From JAHZKN01 sp965250205 (lineage in GTDB: Bacteria; Pseudomonadota; Alphaproteobacteria; Rhizobiales; Hyphomicrobiaceae), in contig CBDFNK010000018.1 in assembly GCA_965250205.1 (NCBI GenBank), positions 169,260 through 233,259 of the forward strand: a stretch of DNA of 64,000 nt, written 5' to 3'. The position numbers were made by a program, and so were the translations under genes. Each line of letters starts with the position of its first letter. Position 1 is the stretch's first letter. Below are positions 57,212 through 64,000 of the stretch, piece after piece. The notes below the pieces were generated by a model. The model saw nothing but the letters and a program-made list of their open reading frames with translations. It was not told the DNA's origin and ran no database searches.

Positions 57212-58384
57212 ATGATAAACCAACGCTCAAAGCCCACGCTGACGCGACGCGCGGCCTTAGCATCGGGCACCGCAGCACTTGCTTTTTCCCCTTTCACAGG
57301 CGCAAGTATTGCCCAAGCGGCACGTGTCGGTGCTGATGGTGACGGCGAAAACCTAGCGGCACTTGCAGCCCAAAAAGGATTGACATTCGGCGCGTCTTTT
57401 GCGGTTCATGAACTGGATCGCCCGTATGGCAAACGCTACGCTGAACTCTATCAGCACGATGCACGGCTGATCACCTCTGAACTTTGCCTCAAGATTCCAA
57501 TCCTGCGCCCTGATGCGCACGTCCTCGAGTTTGCACCTGCCGACCGATTTTTTGCCTTTGCCTCTGAAAACGGACTTGGCGTGCACGGTCACACTTTGAT
57601 CTGGGATGATTATCTTCCCGACTGGATCAAACAATTGAGTGGCGTGGAAATTGATCACTTGTTGAATGCGCACATCCTCACCGTGCTGGAACGCTATCAG
57701 GGCAAGGCTGAGACCTGGGATGTTGTCAATGAACCGATTGCACCATGGGACAAAAATCCAGACAATCTGAGACAGGGGCCGTTTTACGCCCACCTTGGCG
57801 AGGACTATATCGGCCACGCGTTTCGGCTCGCCCGCGAGCTAGAACCGAAAGCCAAACTCCTGCTCAATGAAGCCCAGACAGAGTCAGCCGATGACAATGG
57901 CGCAACGTTCCGCAAAAGCCTTCTCGCACTCATAAAACGCCAGCTTGACAAGGGCGTTCCAATCGATGGAATTGGCCTACAATGTCATCTGCAATCAGAA
58001 CGCCGATATGATTTTCCGCGCTTTGCAGCCTTCATCCAGGACATTGTTGATCTCGGCCTCGACGTGCAAATCACCGAGCTTGATGTCAATGACAGTGCCT
58101 TTTCAGAACAGGTAAAAAAGCGTGATGCACAAGTTGCCGACCTCTATGCGCGCTTCTTGAAAGACGTTCTTGCGGTTCCAGAGGTATCATCGCTTGTGCT
58201 GTGGCAAATGACAGACGCCACAAGTTGGATGGCGGACCCAGCGCTCAAAAACGGTCTGCGCAAGGACAAGCGTCCATCGCGCCCGTTGCCTTATGATCGC
58301 AATTTTCAAAAAAAACCAGCGTGGCACGCTATTGCCGATGCCCTGCGGGCAATGCCTGAGAGACGCGCGGTCATGAAGAAATAA
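57212..58384 (+). CDS. Tat-exported GH10 glycanase (xylanase family)
   Basis: 390 aa. The N-terminus has a twin-arginine signal (LTRRAALASGTAALAFSPFTGASIAQA). The barrel carries HGHTLIWDDYLPDWI, the acid/base Glu in WDVVNEPIAP and the nucleophile Glu in QITELDVND, plus LWQMTDATSWM near the end. GH10 enzymes cleave beta-1,4-xylan and related chains. Inside this operon it more likely trims or releases the locus's own polysaccharide than feeds on plant xylan. It starts 3 bases after the previous stop. Confidence 0.93.
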   Translation: MINQRSKPTLTRRAALASGTAALAFSPFTGASIAQAARVGADGDGENLAALAAQKGLTFGASFAVHELDRPYGKRYAELYQHDARLITSELCLKIPILRPDAHVLEFAPADRFFAFASENGLGVHGHTLIWDDYLPDWIKQLSGVEIDHLLNAHILTVLERYQGKAETWDVVNEPIAPWDKNPDNLRQGPFYAHLGEDYIGHAFRLARELEPKAKLLLNEAQTESADDNGATFRKSLLALIKRQLDKGVPIDGIGLQCHLQSERRYDFPRFAAFIQDIVDLGLDVQITELDVNDSAFSEQVKKRDAQVADLYARFLKDVLAVPEVSSLVLWQMTDATSWMADPALKNGLRKDKRPSRPLPYDRNFQKKPAWHAIADALRAMPERRAVMKK

Positions 58385-58407
58385 CACCCTGGAAAGAGTG
58401 TCGCCGC

Positions 58408-59658
58408 CTAGATCATGTTCGTGCCAGTCTTCGCCCACTGCATTTCTGAAAACCGTCCACGCTGGAGTTGGCGGTGGTTTTCATAGCACTTGGCCAATTG
58501 TACTTCAGGCTTGAAATCGCAGATTTCATTGGCGACACCGTCCGGCGTGATCGTACCTGCAACAATCGCGTCGTGCACCTTTACAAAGGCATCAGATAGG
58601 CGCTCTGCCATATCATCGGCACTGTCGCTACGCCCAACCAGTGTGCCGCTGACACCGTCTTTGATAACGCAGGCCAATTGCGGCAGATGGATTGCAGCCA
58701 CCGGGCGCCCCGATCCCAAGGTCTCGAGTACTGAGAATGGCATGCCTTCAAATTCGGAGGTCAGGATGCCAGCGTGCACCGAGCGCAACACCTCAGCGAC
58801 ACCCTCGGCGCTTTTAAAACCATGCAATACCGCGCTGTCTTTGATGTCTTGGAATTCTTCAAAGCGGGTTGGATCACTGGTGCCCATGTAATGGAATTCT
58901 GCACCGCCCGGCAGTTTGTCATTCAAACGCGCCATGGTCTTAAACATTAAGGACGGCACCTTAAAGAGATCGAGACGACCGGCAAATGCGACCTTAAAGG
59001 GCGAGGTGTCAGCAAACGGTGTTGGCGCGAACATCTTGGTATCGACCCACGTCGACTGGGTATCGATCTTGGCGGCATGGCGCGGATAGGTCTGCTGCAT
59101 TCGTTCTGTAATCACCGGATTGACGCACAAGAACTTGGTACATGCAGCCATCGTTACGCGTTCATTGATGTTGTGTACGTAGCGGTATTTTTTCAGAATA
59201 CTATCCATCTGCAGCTTTGGCGCGCCTTCACCATGCAGCATCTGCACAAACGGCAGCCCGAGACCACGCACAAAAAGGGCAAATTCGACCCGTTGCAGAT
59301 CAACGCTTGTTGGTACCTCTTTCAAAGCCCGACGCACCGTTGGCAAATTCTTGAAGAGCCCTGACATAAATTGAAAAGTCACGGAATTGGCAACATTTGT
59401 CGCCGCTGTCTTGGCTCTATCATCGGAATAATGCAGGACGGGAAGAAAATCGAATTCAACACCGCGAAATGTTTGTTTCGAAACCTTACCCAATTCAAGG
59501 TCACCGATTGCGTCAACGCCAACCATAAGAAATGAGAAATCATCCGGCAAGAACGCGATCATGTCGCGTACAAAGGTCTCAATGCCACCTACTTTGGCGC
59601 CGCGAGGGTCAAAGGTATGGACGACGGCGAGACGATAAGGCTTTTCAGATTCACTCAT
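58408..59658 (-). CDS. GT4 glycosyltransferase
   Basis: 416 aa. N-terminal domain with VVHTFDPRGAKVGGIETFVRDMIAFL, the C-terminal domain with VAFAGRLDLFKVPSLMFKTMARL, and the donor site 'LTSEFEGMPFSVLETLGSGRPVAAIHLPQL' (E-x7-E). Convergent with the GH10 gene, 23 bases between stops; no clear terminator between them. Downstream of the flippase gene on the same strand. Confidence 0.9.
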   Translation of the reverse strand: MSESEKPYRLAVVHTFDPRGAKVGGIETFVRDMIAFLPDDFSFLMVGVDAIGDLELGKVSKQTFRGVEFDFLPVLHYSDDRAKTAATNVANSVTFQFMSGLFKNLPTVRRALKEVPTSVDLQRVEFALFVRGLGLPFVQMLHGEGAPKLQMDSILKKYRYVHNINERVTMAACTKFLCVNPVITERMQQTYPRHAAKIDTQSTWVDTKMFAPTPFADTSPFKVAFAGRLDLFKVPSLMFKTMARLNDKLPGGAEFHYMGTSDPTRFEEFQDIKDSAVLHGFKSAEGVAEVLRSVHAGILTSEFEGMPFSVLETLGSGRPVAAIHLPQLACVIKDGVSGTLVGRSDSADDMAERLSDAFVKVHDAIVAGTITPDGVANEICDFKPEVQLAKCYENHRQLQRGRFSEMQWAKTGTNMI

Positions 59659-59720
59659 AATGGTCGCTCAATAACTTTCGTTTTCTTTGCAGCTAGACGG
59701 TCGTCCCAATCCTAGTGCTT

Positions 59721-61157
59721 TTAGGACGCCCCAACACTGCGAACTGTCTTGGACACAGCCTGCCTCAACTCGGGGTAAAGGAGTGCGAGCGCCCCTCCAT
59801 ACATTAAGGCACCTATTGTAATGGACACCGCCAACGCGCCCGCCGAAGCCGTTGCTGGCAACAGCCAGACACTAACCGCCATTACAGCCGTCGCAGTCCC
59901 AATCTTCAAACTATCCCAAACAGGCAAGGCAAATGAATGACTGCCCCAGGCCCAGACCAGGGTGACGAGGGTTGAGACAAGCGCACCTGTCGCACCGCCC
60001 ATCACCGCCCCTTCAAGTCCACCCACGTTAAGCCCGATGACGGTTCCGGCAGTCGCCAAAATCGCATCAATGAAATCATTCGCTAGTGGCACCATGGTTC
60101 TCTCCCGCAACAAGAAAACCTGTTCACCGAAATGCAGCCTAAGACTGCGCACAGCGCCTGCCAAAATGGCCCATGGCAACACGGCTTCGGTCACGCTTTG
60201 GAACGGCTCGGCCACTGTCAGCGCCACAAATATATCACTGACCAACCAAAGTCCTGCACAGGCTGGTGCGAGTGCGGCCAATAACAAAATGCCGTTTTGC
60301 TGAAGCTGGGCTTGGCCGCCGTCAAGCGTCGACTCGCGGCTGCGCTTGACGGCCAGCGGAAAGGCCGCTGCCGTCACCAACATCGACGCAAAGGCGGATA
60401 CACGCAGACCAAGCCCCCAGCCGACCGTCACCAGGCCGACAGCAGCCGCTCCCTGCTGCCATTCAACAACAAATCGCAAACTGTTTTGCGCCACCCACAC
60501 TAGAATGCAGCCGACAACCAACGGCAAACCGTAGCGCAGCGCCTGAGCGACCACGCTACGGTCAGCCATCAGTGCGGAAAATCCAAACTCAAGACGCGTT
60601 GCTGCAATCGCCAAGGCAGCAAGCTGAGCAACAACGTAGCCCGCCAAAACCCAGGTTGTTGTTGCCTCATAGGTAACGACAAAAAACAAACCAGCGGCCA
60701 GCCCCAAAACCGGCCAACAAATTTGCATCAGAGAATACGACAGTGTGTCGTGTTCTGTCCGTGCCCGGTCACTCAAGTGTGCGACCATGCCCCGTGTCAC
60801 GGTGTAGAGCATGGTGACGGCGATTAGGGACAAGTCCCAGGTTTCACCAATCACCATCGGCAAAATGAGCACAGCGAAGCTCGCCGCAATGGAGGCGAAA
60901 GCAAGTGTTGCTGTTTCAGAATTTAAGAACCGTGTACGATCTTCAGATGTGCCCTCATGATCGTGATAGCGCACCGTGGCCAACGAAAACCAAAACAGTG
61001 TTGCCGAATAAATCAGCTCCTGGGTCGCCACAATCAGCGCGAAGACGCCCATCTCTGTTGGCGCCAGGAAGTGAGTCCACACCACCATCGCCACCAGTTG
61101 CACAAGCGGACCCAACACCTGCGCGGGCATATAGAGCAAAGTCTGCCGGATAAGCAT
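59721..61157 (-). CDS. Wzx-type polysaccharide flippase (MOP superfamily)
   Basis: 478 aa, about 12-14 hydrophobic segments. It should flip lipid-linked repeat units across the inner membrane. The N-terminus (LLYMPAQVLGPLVQLVAMVVWTHFLAPTEMGVFALIVA) has the typical first-helix pattern with the 'L-x-P-x-E-M/F-G' loop. No polymerase (Wzy) was found in the window. A strong ribosome binding site before the ATG was not seen. Confidence 0.88.
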   Translation of the reverse strand: MLIRQTLLYMPAQVLGPLVQLVAMVVWTHFLAPTEMGVFALIVATQELIYSATLFWFSLATVRYHDHEGTSEDRTRFLNSETATLAFASIAASFAVLILPMVIGETWDLSLIAVTMLYTVTRGMVAHLSDRARTEHDTLSYSLMQICWPVLGLAAGLFFVVTYEATTTWVLAGYVVAQLAALAIAATRLEFGFSALMADRSVVAQALRYGLPLVVGCILVWVAQNSLRFVVEWQQGAAAVGLVTVGWGLGLRVSAFASMLVTAAAFPLAVKRSRESTLDGGQAQLQQNGILLLAALAPACAGLWLVSDIFVALTVAEPFQSVTEAVLPWAILAGAVRSLRLHFGEQVFLLRERTMVPLANDFIDAILATAGTVIGLNVGGLEGAVMGGATGALVSTLVTLVWAWGSHSFALPVWDSLKIGTATAVMAVSVWLLPATASAGALAVSITIGALMYGGALALLYPELRQAVSKTVRSVGAS

Positions 61158-61440
61158 AGTTTAGTGTTGTGTCCAACGAGGGCTAAGATGGGGCGGGAGG
61201 TTTCGCCCACTGTGCATGATCTGAGTGTCCACGGGGCAAATTCCTTGTCCCATGCTTTATTCTATTGGGGGACCCACCGCGACTGTTAACTGTTCTGTCT
61301 TGGTGATATCGTTAAAGCACTAAACATGACCCCACGCTGATGATTTTCTTAGGGTATTGATGGATTGAACCGGGCACAGGGCGAGACCTCGTGCTAGGAC
61401 CAGGCCCACCTTTTGATGCCCGCGAGCGGTTTACCTAAAG

Positions 61441-62982
61441 ATGCACATCAGACTTGAGCTTCCCCGCACCCGCCTCAGACAGTGGCACCTTTGGCTGATT
61501 GAACACCTCACGCGTGACGGGGCCCACAGCGTCAGCATTACGCTCAACGATCATGAAACGCCATCTGCAACCGCGCTCAATCTGCTGCTGTCACTCGAAA
61601 CGCTGACCATAAAAGGGGCTACCCAGGCAGGCTCTAAACCTTTAACCCCTGTTGACGTTTTAAGCGGGGAGACGACACCAACTGAGGCTCAACCCGATGT
61701 CATCGTGCACATCGGAGGTACCGGGAAAGATGACACAGGCGCGCTGGTTCTCAACCTTGTCTTTGATGATCAGCCGCACGAAGACGCGCTGTGGCTGGCT
61801 CTCCTCGACCGGCGCGCACCGACGGTCGGACTGCATGACGGGTCAACTGACGGCCAAACTGCGCACACGACGCAAGCGATCGCACTTCCGGGGCTTGAGG
61901 CCCCGCACCTCCTCAGTCATAGCGCAGACGCCGTTTACGCACGTGCCATCGAACTGATCGCGGCGCGCATTGCGAACTATGGTCGTGGAATACGCTCCCC
62001 TCACCAAACACACTGCACCCCACTAGAGCCGACGCGCACCCTTCGCGAAGGCCGCGCCTTACAGGGAACAGCGACGTTCCTCGCCCGTCGTGTGGGCGAT
62101 AAAGCACGCACGATTTTAAACCGCGTGACAAAATCTGCCCCGCAATGGTCTGTCGCATGGCGCCCTCGTAGACCGCTATCACCAGGCGCCACAACCACGC
62201 TTAACGTCCAGGATTTCCACGGGCTTCACGATGACAATTCGCGCTATTACGCCGATCCCTTCGCTCTCGATAAAGACGGCCTAACCCATGTCTTCGTCGA
62301 GGAATTCCCCTATGCGACGGGGCGTGGCCTGATCTCCACTTTTACCATCAATGCCGATGGACACTGCTCGACACCGCGTCCTGTTCTTGAAACCGGCGTC
62401 CATCTCTCTTATCCGCAGGTGTTTGAACACGCGGGCGACATTTTCATGTTGCCGGAAGCCTCAGCATCTGGTGGTCTTGACCTCTACCGGGCCGATCCCT
62501 TCCCTGACCGCTGGGTCCATGATACCCGCCTCATGGATGAACCCCTGCATGACGCCACGCTTCATTTCGATGGTGCCCGCTGGTGGCTATTTGCAGCAAC
62601 GCACTTCTTAAAAAGTTCATCGTGGTGTGCGCTCAAGGTCTTCACCGCAGACACTATACGTGGCCCGTGGCACGCGATAAGCGATCATCCCGTTAAAGTC
62701 GACGCACGATCCGCCAGACCGGCAGGGGCCCTGGTGGTGCAGGACGGCGCCCTGTGGCGACCGGCCCAAGACTGTTCAACTGGCTATGGCCATGGCCTCA
62801 CTTGGTGTCAGGTTGAGGCCCTGACCCCGGAACACTATTCAGAACAGGCCCTCGGACGCCTCAACTTTACCGCCGCCAGCACGTGCCTTGGACCGCACAC
62901 CTGGAATGCCACCGGGACAATCGAGACCATCGACCTTTTCGCCGCACCAAACGCACGGCCTCGGGCGTCGCCCAGCCGCTGA
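61441..62982 (+). CDS. GINT1-like glycan enzyme, five-bladed-propeller type
   Basis: 513 aa. The C-terminal half (about 255-500) resembles the N-terminal domain of plant inositolphosphorylceramide glucosaminyltransferase and bacterial polysaccharide-locus relatives, which look like glycoside hydrolase propellers. Seen there: YYADPFALDKDGLTHVFVEEF, HLSYPQVFEHAGDIFMLPEAS, DATLHFDGARWWLFAATHF, RPAGALVVQDGALWRPAQDCSTGYGHG. The N-terminal part (1-160) is like the formyltransferase-linked region of such proteins. Exact reaction unknown; sugar transfer or modification of the exopolysaccharide is inferred. Divergent from the flippase gene, 283 bases apart. Confidence 0.7.
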   Translation: MHIRLELPRTRLRQWHLWLIEHLTRDGAHSVSITLNDHETPSATALNLLLSLETLTIKGATQAGSKPLTPVDVLSGETTPTEAQPDVIVHIGGTGKDDTGALVLNLVFDDQPHEDALWLALLDRRAPTVGLHDGSTDGQTAHTTQAIALPGLEAPHLLSHSADAVYARAIELIAARIANYGRGIRSPHQTHCTPLEPTRTLREGRALQGTATFLARRVGDKARTILNRVTKSAPQWSVAWRPRRPLSPGATTTLNVQDFHGLHDDNSRYYADPFALDKDGLTHVFVEEFPYATGRGLISTFTINADGHCSTPRPVLETGVHLSYPQVFEHAGDIFMLPEASASGGLDLYRADPFPDRWVHDTRLMDEPLHDATLHFDGARWWLFAATHFLKSSSWCALKVFTADTIRGPWHAISDHPVKVDARSARPAGALVVQDGALWRPAQDCSTGYGHGLTWCQVEALTPEHYSEQALGRLNFTAASTCLGPHTWNATGTIETIDLFAAPNARPRASPSR

Positions 62983-63128
62983 TGCTCACCGGGTCGTTCC
63001 GTAAATTTAGCTTTTAAAGATAGTAGCCGCACACCTGCTCGGACCTGGTGCCTACTAAAGGGCTTCAGCTGCAAAGCAACTTTCACAAGTTGTGCGCTGA
63101 CAGCCGATTCTCTCTCTGCCGTAAGTAA

Positions 63129-63136
63129 TAAATCTA
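63129..63136. repeat. Left target-site duplication of the IS element
   Basis: TAAATCTA directly before the left inverted repeat; identical to 63803-63810. Confidence 0.92.
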
Positions 63137-63802
63137 GGGGCTGGAAGTAGCTAAGGGTTAGTGGTTTGCGTGTTTATGCCAATGTTTTAGCTGGGTTAGC
63201 AGCTGTTTATGGTTGCCTCCATTGAAGCGCCATTCGCACGCCTTCAATAACCAGTAAAAGTTGTCCTGTTTGATACCATTAAATTTGCGCATAGGCCGCT
63301 TCGCTTGGTTCCAAAAGTTCTCAATCCCGTTGATGTGATTTTGTCTGTCGGCGAACAACTCCGAGTGCTTGATGCGCATGTGATGAAAGTCCGACGCATC
63401 AAGCGCATTATAGGCCTTGAACGTGTCCGTGTAGACAATGCTGTCCGGTCGGACATTTTCCTCAATGATCGGTAGTAGTGTCTCTGTTTTGGCGTTTGGA
63501 ATGATCGCCGTATAAACCTTGCCGCCGCGCTTTGCGCCTGCCACCAAAATAACTTTCGTCAGCTTCAATCTCACCAGACAATTCATCGCGCGGAATTGCT
63601 GGCAATCAACTGGTGCAGGCGCATGTAAAAACGAATGGCCGTGTTGGCCTGGACCCCGACCAACTCCGCCACAGCGCGAGCCGTGGTGCCGGCAACGAAG
63701 TGTTCAATCAACCAACTTTTCTGGCGCGCGGTTCGCCATCTTTTACGTGCATACATCGTAGCTTTTTTAGACCCCATATCAGGTCTTAGCTACGTCAGCC
63801 CC
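63137..63802 (-). mobile_element. Decayed IS1595-family insertion sequence (IS1016-like)
   Basis: 666 bp with terminal inverted repeats: ggggctg...gtagctaag at 63137-63155 and its complement at 63785-63802, with a small gap. It is flanked by a perfect 8-bp duplication TAAATCTA, the size expected for IS1595. One transposase gene fills it but is broken. The insertion point is at the stop codon of the acyltransferase gene to the right. Confidence 0.92.
63158..63777 (-). pseudogene. Broken IS1595-family transposase (ISXO2-like)
   Basis: An N-terminal helix-turn-helix part is readable at 63583-63777 (WLIEHFVAGTTARAVAELVGV). It then stops after a frame change at about 63586. The first catalytic Asp region (DELSGEIEADESYFGG) is intact only in another frame at about 63537-63590. 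A gap of roughly 17 residues is missing after FGGRRK. The rest is readable at 63158-63586 (KVYTAIIPNAKTETLLPII, IVYTDTFKAYNAL, HINGIENFWNQAKR). Not functional. Confidence 0.9.
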
Positions 63803-63810
63803 TAAATCTA
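63803..63810. repeat. Right target-site duplication of the IS element
   Basis: TAAATCTA, identical to 63129-63136. The last three bases (cta) are the stop codon of the acyltransferase gene on the minus strand. Confidence 0.92.
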
Positions 63811-64000
63811 TTCCAACTGCAGGCCTGCGAGCAAAGCTTCCTTTGCCCCTGCAATAAGGTAGTCAGACCCATGAATTGTCAGATGCGTAGTGTCTCGAAA
63901 AAAGAGCGTTCCACCCTGATCGGTGGTGCAAACCTCACTCTTGCAGAAGATCAACTTTGGGTCGATAACCCGCACGGATGAAAAAGTAGCTGAGACTTTG
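63808..64000 (-). CDS. C-terminal end of an OafA-like SGNH acyltransferase (partial)
   Basis: 63 C-terminal residues are present; the rest lies beyond the window. The sequence VRVIDPKLIFCKSEVC, then LFFRDTTHLTIHGSDYLI, matches the end of SGNH domains fused to acyltransferase-3 proteins, with the catalytic D-x-x-H (RDTTH). Such proteins O-acetylate surface polysaccharides, fitting the locus. The IS inserted right at the stop codon, so the reading frame is not changed. Confidence 0.82.
   Translation of the reverse strand, partial: KVSATFSSVRVIDPKLIFCKSEVCTTDQGGTLFFRDTTHLTIHGSDYLIAGAKEALLAGLQLE

Noticed and set aside
58385..58407. Terminator between the convergent GH10 and GT4 genes
   Set aside because: The acaccct/agagtgt arms contain a mismatch and there is no T run; too weak to call.

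Overview
The window is a stretch of an alphaproteobacterial chromosome, most likely from the Hyphomicrobiales or a close relative. This is inferred from three things: the unbroken tRNA-Trp-secE-nusG-rplKAJL-rpoBC-rpsLG-fusA-tuf-S10-spc-alpha order, the rplQ - HtrA protease - rarA - crcB - pseudouridine synthase - HAD - ATP12 neighbourhood that follows it, and protein details (basic-tailed L15 and L22, zinc-type adenylate kinase, zinc-free S14). No 16S or 23S gene is present, so the genus cannot be fixed.

Layout. (1) 1-4500: a clipped gene start, a repeat-containing acidic protein, two related small secreted basic proteins and propionyl-CoA carboxylase beta (pccB), all on the minus strand. (2) 4700-12700, minus: a protein with two DUF2750-like repeats, the ATP12 F1-ATPase assembly chaperone, a HAD phosphatase, an RluC/D-type pseudouridine synthase coupled to a CrcB fluoride channel, a small membrane protein, a Tae4-like peptidoglycan amidase, RarA and a periplasmic HtrA/Deg protease. 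(3) 12800-45350, minus: one giant transcription/translation supercluster from tRNA-Trp down to rplQ. (4) 45400-49500: a YbjQ-type protein, an APS kinase fused to a decayed CysN half, tRNA-Gly and tRNA-Tyr separated by a 48-bp tandem repeat, rlmB, and a secreted Tyr/Arg-rich protein. (5) 49700-64000: an exopolysaccharide locus with a priming glycosyl-phosphate transferase, a Wzc/GumC-like co-polymerase with a broken P-loop, a WecG/TagA transferase, three GT4 glycosyltransferases, a Tat-exported GH10 glycanase, a Wzx-type flippase, a GINT1-like protein and the end of an SGNH acyltransferase, with a decayed IS1595-family element between the last two. A sequence that fits the sigma-54 consensus exactly lies in front of the main polysaccharide operon.

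The most unusual signal is a dispersed, structured intergenic repeat of about 130-160 bp, present four times. It is bounded by CTAG, contains a 13-bp tandem core with 2-4 units, and ends in a well-conserved imperfect hairpin. In three of the four copies the hairpin end supplies the TAG stop codon of the neighbouring gene, including rpoA, where the element separates rpoA from rplQ inside the ribosomal supercluster. Other points to check: an apparent one-base frameshift in rplV, the orphan Tae4-like amidase, the degenerate CysN-CysC fusion, and repeated short tandem expansions (9, 14/15, 15 and 48 bp) near gene starts.
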